Source: Amycolatopsis benzoatilytica AK 16/65 (GTDB lineage: Bacteria; Actinomycetota; Actinomycetes; Mycobacteriales; Pseudonocardiaceae). From it: a DNA stretch of 64,000 nucleotides. The stretch covers positions 2,020,561-2,084,560 of the forward strand of contig NZ_KB912942.1 of assembly GCF_000383915.1 (NCBI RefSeq). The letters are read 5' to 3'. Position 1 is the stretch's first letter. Every line of letters starts with the position of its first letter. The position numbers were made by a program, and so were the translations under genes. Positions 59,699-64,000 of this stretch are shown in pieces. The notes below the pieces were generated by a model. It saw only the letters and a program-made list of their open reading frames with translations. It had not been told where the DNA came from and did no database searches.

Positions 59699-62600
59699 AT
59701 GAGCAGAGCTACGCATAAGATCGGGGTGCTGGCCGCAGTGGCCGTACTGGGGCTCGCGCCGGCGGCGGCATCCGCTGATCCGTCCCCACCGTCCGGGCAG
59801 CTGGGTTCCCTCACCGGGATCTCCGCGGACGGGCCGGTGGTCACGCTGAACTCGGGCGCCGCCGCCGTGCGCGTGAGCTTCCCGGCCGCGGCCGCGGTGC
59901 GGGTCTGGCTCGCCCCGGACGGGAAGTTCACCGACCCCGCGGGCAGCAAGATCGTGCTGCCGCGCGGTACCGCCCCCGTCCCGCCGAAGCAGGTCGACAA
60001 GGGCGGCTACTGGGCCATTTCCACGCCGCAGGCGACGCTGCGGGCGTACAAGAATCCATTGCGCTTCGCCCTTTACGACGGCACTGACACCCATCGCCGG
60101 TGGGAAGAAGCGGCACCGCTGTCGTGGACCGGGACCACGACTACGCAGACGCTCTCCCGCGGTGCGTCCGAGCAGTTCGTCGGCGGCGGCGAGCAGAACG
60201 GCCGGTTCAGCCACCGCGACCAGACCATCAAGATCTTCGCCGACGACAACTGGAACGACGGCGGCGCGCCGAACTCGCAACCGTTCTACGCCTCCACCGC
60301 GGGGTACGGCGTGCTGCGCAACACCTTCTCCCCGGGCTCCTACTCCTTCACCGACCCGGTGAGGACCACCCAGGACGAGCGCCGCTTCGATGCCACGTAC
60401 GTGCTGGGGGACAGCCTCAAGGACGTGATCTCCGGCTACACCGACCTCGTCGGCAAACCTTTCGTGCCACCGATCTACGGCCTCGAGACCGGTGATTCCG
60501 ACTGTTACTTGCACAACGCCAACCGCGGTGAGCGGCACACGCTCGACGCGGTCAAGGTCGCCGACGGCTACGCCCAGCACGGCATGCCGAACGGCTGGAT
60601 GCTGGTCAACGACGGCTACGGGTGCGGCTACGAGAACCTGCAGCAGACCGGCGAAGGGTTGCGCAAGGACGCCATGCAGCTCGGCCTGTGGACCGAGAAC
60701 GGCGTGCCCAATCAGGCCGAGGAGGTGAAGGCCGGCGTCCGGGTGCGCAAGCTGGACGTCGCCTGGGTCGGCCCGGGCTACCAGTTCGCGCTCGACGCCT
60801 GCGACACCGCGCACAAGGGCATCGAGGACAACAGCGACGCCCGCGGCTTCGTCTGGCAGCCGGTCAGCTGGGCCGGAGCGCAGCGATGCGCCGTGCTGTG
60901 GAGCGGCGACCAGTCCGGCTCCTACGACTACATCCGCTGGCAGATCCCGACGTACGCCGGGGCCACCGCCTCCGGCATCGCCTACAGCACCGGGGACATC
61001 GACGGAATCTTCGGCGGCAGCCCACAGACCTATGTCCGCGACCTGCAGTGGAAGACGTTCCTGCCGGTCGCGATGACGATGGACGGCTGGGCCCCGGCCG
61101 ACAAGCAGCCGTGGCGCCAGGGCGAGCCCTACACCTCGATCAACCGCCAGTACCTGCTGCTCAAGGAGCGGCTGCTGCCCTACACCTACAGCTATTCGGT
61201 GCAGGCCAGCAAGACCGGCGTGGGCCAGGTGCGCCCGCTCGCGCTGGAGTATCCGGACGACCCGAACGTCTGGACCGACAAGGCGAAGTACGAGTTCCTG
61301 TCCGGCACCGATTTCCTCGTCGCGCCGGTGTACGAGAATGCGAACGTGCGCAACGGGATCTACCTGCCGAAGGGCACCTGGGTCGACTACTGGAGCGGGA
61401 AGACCTACACCGGCCCGACCACTGTGGACGGTTACGACGCGCCGCTGGACAAGCTCCCGCTGTTCGTCCGCGGCGGCGCCGTCGTGCCGATGTGGCCGGA
61501 AGGCACGACCTCGTGGCAGACCCGGGACAAGTCCGAACTGGACCTCGACGTCTACCCGCAGGGCCAGGGCGGGTTCAGCCTGACCGAGGACGACGGGGTG
61601 ACGCGGGCGAACCGGCAGGGCGCGCAGGCCACGCAACGGTTCACTGTCGACGCGCCGAAGTCGGGCCCGGGCACGGTGACGGTCGGGATCGGTGCGAGCA
61701 CCGGTTCCTACGACGGGAAGCCAGCGGCCAGGAAATACCAGCTGACCGTGCACACGGGATCGAAGCCGGCCGTCGTGCAGGCCGGGAACGGGCTGCTGCG
61801 CCAGTACGATTCCCGCGCGGAGCTGGACAAGGCCGCCGCCGGCTGGTTCTACGACGGTTCCGTGGTGCGGGTGAAGACCGCGCCGGTCGCGGCGGGTGCG
61901 CGCCAGGACGTCCGGCTGCTCGGGACCAGCGCCGTCGGCGGGGTCTTCCCGGCGGATCAGAACGGGACGGTTTTACTGACCGCGCCCGGGTTCGTCACCC
62001 TGGGTGCGGCCGCGACGGCGCGAATGAGCTTCACCAACGGCACCCCGGTGCCGGTCGGCGAGGTCGCGCTGTCCGTGCAGGCGCCGGCCGGGTTGCGGGC
62101 CGACGTCGGGCCGGTGCCGGGCGGCTTGGTGCGGCCGGGGCAGACGGTCGCGGTGCCGGTGACGCTCACGCCGTCGGCCGAGTTGAAACCGGGCGACTAC
62201 CAGCTCACTGCGACGGCGAGCTACCGGGCTCGGCTGAGTTCGCACGAGGTCACCGATTCGGCGACAGTGACGGTGCCCTATGCCTCGGTGTCAGCGGCGG
62301 CGGCGAACGTCGGCGTCACCGATGCCGCGCACTTGGCCGCTGGGAATCTCGACGGTGGCGGAAGCAGCTTCCGAGCCGAGGGGCTGGCCGGGGCCGGGCT
62401 GAGTCCGGGCGCGAAGTTCACCGCCGACGGCGTCGCGCTGACCTGGCCGGACGCGGGCACCGGCAAGCCGGACAACGTCGTCGCGGCCGGTCAGACGATC
62501 GCCGCGGCGGGCAGTGGAAGCAAGCTGGTCCTGGCGGGCACGGGCACGGGCACCGCGAAGGGCACGGTGGTCGTGCACTACGCCGACGGCAGCACCGGGC

Positions 62601-62821
62601 AGGCGGAAGTGTCCTTTCCGAACTGGTGCTGCGCCGACGCCGGGCACGCGACCACCGTGGCGAGCGTGCTGGGCAAGAACACCCCGGCCGGCCCGGCCTA
62701 CCCGACAGTGGCGTACCGCGTCTTCGCCGCGACGGTCCCGCTGACTCCCGGCAAGGAGGTCGTCGCGTTCACCCTCCCGTCGAGTTCCGCGATGCACGTC
62801 TTCGCGGCGGCCCTCGGCTGA
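59699..62821 (+). CDS. Secreted GH31 glycosidase, candidate alpha-N-acetylgalactosaminidase
   Basis: 1040 residues. A Sec signal ('IGVLAAVAVLGLAPAAASA') is followed by the GH31 N-terminal beta-domain (about 35-240), then the TIM barrel (about 245-560). The barrel has 'PPIYGLETGDSDCYLHNANR', nucleophile Asp353 in 'VRKLDVAWVGPG', acid/base Asp404 in 'LWSGDQSGSYDYIRW' and 'GIAYSTGDIDGIFGG'. Beta-sandwich domains follow, then an NEW3/CARDB-like domain and a carbohydrate-binding-like end. The barrel motifs differ from ordinary alpha-glucosidases (WiDMNE) and resemble, from memory, the GH31 alpha-GalNAc-ase group (Nag31A). ATG 59699 gives the neater signal peptide; GTG 59669 has a GAGGA site and is an alternative. 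Confidence 0.82.
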   Translation: MSRATHKIGVLAAVAVLGLAPAAASADPSPPSGQLGSLTGISADGPVVTLNSGAAAVRVSFPAAAAVRVWLAPDGKFTDPAGSKIVLPRGTAPVPPKQVDKGGYWAISTPQATLRAYKNPLRFALYDGTDTHRRWEEAAPLSWTGTTTTQTLSRGASEQFVGGGEQNGRFSHRDQTIKIFADDNWNDGGAPNSQPFYASTAGYGVLRNTFSPGSYSFTDPVRTTQDERRFDATYVLGDSLKDVISGYTDLVGKPFVPPIYGLETGDSDCYLHNANRGERHTLDAVKVADGYAQHGMPNGWMLVNDGYGCGYENLQQTGEGLRKDAMQLGLWTENGVPNQAEEVKAGVRVRKLDVAWVGPGYQFALDACDTAHKGIEDNSDARGFVWQPVSWAGAQRCAVLWSGDQSGSYDYIRWQIPTYAGATASGIAYSTGDIDGIFGGSPQTYVRDLQWKTFLPVAMTMDGWAPADKQPWRQGEPYTSINRQYLLLKERLLPYTYSYSVQASKTGVGQVRPLALEYPDDPNVWTDKAKYEFLSGTDFLVAPVYENANVRNGIYLPKGTWVDYWSGKTYTGPTTVDGYDAPLDKLPLFVRGGAVVPMWPEGTTSWQTRDKSELDLDVYPQGQGGFSLTEDDGVTRANRQGAQATQRFTVDAPKSGPGTVTVGIGASTGSYDGKPAARKYQLTVHTGSKPAVVQAGNGLLRQYDSRAELDKAAAGWFYDGSVVRVKTAPVAAGARQDVRLLGTSAVGGVFPADQNGTVLLTAPGFVTLGAAATARMSFTNGTPVPVGEVALSVQAPAGLRADVGPVPGGLVRPGQTVAVPVTLTPSAELKPGDYQLTATASYRARLSSHEVTDSATVTVPYASVSAAAANVGVTDAAHLAAGNLDGGGSSFRAEGLAGAGLSPGAKFTADGVALTWPDAGTGKPDNVVAAGQTIAAAGSGSKLVLAGTGTGTAKGTVVVHYADGSTGQAEVSFPNWCCADAGHATTVASVLGKNTPAGPAYPTVAYRVFAATVPLTPGKEVVAFTLPSSSAMHVFAAALG

Positions 62822-62828
62822 GCCGTTG

Positions 62829-62875
62829 AGATGCTTCCCCGTTGCACGGCCTGCTCCGGCAACGGGGAAGCGTCT
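62829..62875 (+). terminator. 17-bp hairpin terminator of the GH31 gene
   Basis: AGATGCTTCCCCGTTGC (62829-62845) and GCAACGGGGAAGCGTCT (62859-62875) pair along 17 positions with a single T.G. The loop is 13 nt, and the hairpin begins 7 nt after the stop. No T-run follows. Confidence 0.8.
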
Positions 62876-62977
62876 CCCGGCCGTGCGTGCCGATCCGTCA
62901 AGGCGGAGACCAGGCCGGCGGGGTCGCCGAGCGGCGGTGCCACGGGGATCGGGCGAGTCGTTGAGGCATGTCGCGTG

Positions 62978-63012
62978 CAAAAGTGCAGCCAAATGCAGCA
63001 TAATGCTCGAAT
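62978..63012. promoter_or_regulatory. Operator-like direct repeats upstream of the DeoR regulator
   Basis: An AT-rich patch contains CAAAAGTGC (62978-62986), then TGC-containing words repeated about every 10 nt (TGCAGCC, TGCAGCA, TGCTCGA), ending in AATGCTCGAAT (63002-63012). DeoR-family proteins typically bind phased direct repeats. Related words precede 49359 and 53030. Autoregulation is likely. Confidence 0.5.
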
Positions 63013-63075
63013 CAGGGGTTTTGAACGCACAGCGATGCGCAGTACCGGCCCCGCGAGCAGCTAGGAGTACCGCTG

Positions 63076-63861
63076 ATGGCCCGGCACGAACGGTTGAGCA
63101 GCCTGCTGGACATGCTCGGGCAGCGGGAGAAGCTGGACGTCGAGGAGGTGGCCGCGGAGCTGGGGGTGTCGGCGGCGACGGTCCGGCGCGATTTGGATCA
63201 TCTGGCCGAGCAGCAGTTGCTCACCCGCACGCACGGCGGTGCGGTCGCCAATGATCTTGCCTACGACTTGCCGCTGCGCTACCGGACCGCGCGGCACGTG
63301 CCGGAGAAGCAGCGCATCAGCACGGCGGCGGCGGCGCTGGCCGAGCGGGGGATGGTGGTCGGGCTGAACGGCGGCACGACGACCGCCGGGGTCGCGCGGG
63401 CGCTGGCGATGCGTTCGGACCTGGCCGGGCGCGGCGACGCGTCGGGATTGACGGTGGTGACCAACGCGCTGAATATCGCGCACGAGCTGGCGGTGCGGCC
63501 GAACGTCAAGATCGTGGTGACCGGCGGGGTAGCGCGGCCGCAGTCGTTCGAGTTGAGCGGTCCGCTCGCTACCCGGGTGCTCAGTGAGCTGACGATCGAT
63601 TTGTTGTTCCTGGGGGTTGACGCGCTGGACGCCGAAGCGGGCGCGTTCGCCCACCACGAGGGCGAGGCGAGCATCAACCGGTTGATGGTCGAGCGCGCGG
63701 AGCGAGTGGTCGCGGTGGCTGACGGTTCGAAGCTGGGCCGTCGCGCGTTCGCGCGTATCTGTTTGGTGAGCGAGATCGACGTGCTGGTAACCGATGCCGG
63801 TGCGGATCCGGCCACGGTGAAGGCTTTCGACGCCGCAGGGGTCGACGTTCGCGTGGTCTGA
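63076..63861 (+). CDS. DeoR-family transcriptional regulator (AgaR-like)
   Basis: 261 residues. The N-terminal helix-turn-helix shows 'ERLSSLLDMLGQREKLDVEE', 'VAAELGVSAATVRRDLDHLA' and 'LLTRTHGGAV'. The C-terminal sugar-phosphate sensor domain (DeoRC) has 'VVGLNGGTTTAGVARAL', 'LTVVTNALNIAHELA', 'FLGVDALDAEAGAF' and 'VVAVADGSKLGRRAFA', where the Asp/Lys and Gly-rich loop bind a phosphosugar. Its position at the end of the amino-sugar locus suggests it represses that locus until an intermediate such as GalNAc-6-P or tagatose-6-P accumulates (inference). The ATG at 63076 follows an AGGAG site. Confidence 0.9.
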   Translation: MARHERLSSLLDMLGQREKLDVEEVAAELGVSAATVRRDLDHLAEQQLLTRTHGGAVANDLAYDLPLRYRTARHVPEKQRISTAAAALAERGMVVGLNGGTTTAGVARALAMRSDLAGRGDASGLTVVTNALNIAHELAVRPNVKIVVTGGVARPQSFELSGPLATRVLSELTIDLLFLGVDALDAEAGAFAHHEGEASINRLMVERAERVVAVADGSKLGRRAFARICLVSEIDVLVTDAGADPATVKAFDAAGVDVRVV

Positions 63862-63868
63862 CGCGTGG

Positions 63869-64000
63869 TCATCGCCGTCGCTCCAGAGTGCCATCGCTGC
63901 GAGCGATGCGTTGCTGCCGGGCGAGATCCGGAATCGGTTCGTGGCGAAGCGTGACGTCGTGGGCGGCGGTGTCGCCGTGCTCGGTCAGCCGGACGATGCT
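63869..64000 (-). CDS. 3' end of an unidentified gene (5' part outside window)
   Basis: The last 43 codons of a minus-strand frame enter from the right edge: 'SIVRLTEHGDTAAHDVTLRH' and on to 'ARSDGTLERRR', then TGA at 63869-63871. Third-codon GC bias is mostly actinomycete-like, supporting real coding. No family is recognisable from this tail. It converges with the DeoR gene, 7 nt apart. Confidence 0.55.
   Translation of the reverse strand, partial: SIVRLTEHGDTAAHDVTLRHEPIPDLARQQRIARSDGTLERRR

Overview
The window is high-GC DNA with frequent GTG starts, dense ATGA/GTGA gene overlaps and third-codon GC bias, as expected for a filamentous actinomycete. The gene families and an intergenic palindrome at 14368-14414 suggest Amycolatopsis or another Pseudonocardiaceae, but this is an inference from style and content, not a demonstrated identity. 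Nothing looks phage- or transposon-derived, and I saw no tRNA, rRNA or CRISPR array.

Region 1 (1-14103) is a stress/dormancy-like block: Hsp20 (cut by the window edge), a membrane acyltransferase, a PRPP synthetase, archease plus RtcB RNA ligase, a zinc-ribbon protein, a GT4 glycosyltransferase, an amylo-1,6-glucosidase-like enzyme, a CapA-type phosphoesterase, a universal stress protein, a GH65 glycoside phosphorylase, and a phosphoribosyltransferase-hydrolase fusion. Hsp20, RtcB/archease, CapA, USP and the fusion have homologues that I recall as members of the DosR hypoxia regulon of Mycobacterium tuberculosis. Imperfect DosR-like palindromes lie in front of some of these genes.

Region 2 (14463-20019) is a sialic-acid catabolic operon nanT-nanA-nanK-nanE with a divergent GntR/FCD regulator and a palindromic operator, next to a GH3 remnant. 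Region 3 (20168-21480) holds an unknown protein and an SRPBCC protein. Region 4 (21714-30692) is a glycan locus under a divergent LacI regulator: CUT1 binding protein, two permeases, GH3 (frameshifted near its end by an 8-bp tandem repeat), GH125 exo-alpha-1,6-mannosidase and a GH5-like glycosidase. It has no ATPase of its own.

Region 5 (30736-40434) is an uncharacterised catabolic module: serine hydrolase and IclR regulator, a complete five-gene peptide-type ABC transporter joined by 4-nt overlaps, a degenerate ROK protein, a creatininase-family amidohydrolase and a glucarate-dehydratase-like enolase-superfamily enzyme. Region 6 (40547-46352) carries a 1284-residue indigoidine-synthetase-type NRPS (A-Ox-T-TE), a DoxX protein, and a divergent HxlR / DsbA-like pair.

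Region 7 (46788-63861) looks like an amino-sugar (probably N-acetylgalactosamine) utilisation locus: a secreted propeller/ricin-lectin protein, an AgaS-type SIS protein, a ROK kinase, a PfkB kinase, a class II aldolase, a CUT1 transporter with its own ATPase, a DUF5107-like protein, a secreted GH31 enzyme and a DeoR regulator. Related AT-rich words in three of its promoter regions may be the DeoR operators. The window ends in the 3' end of an unidentified minus-strand gene.
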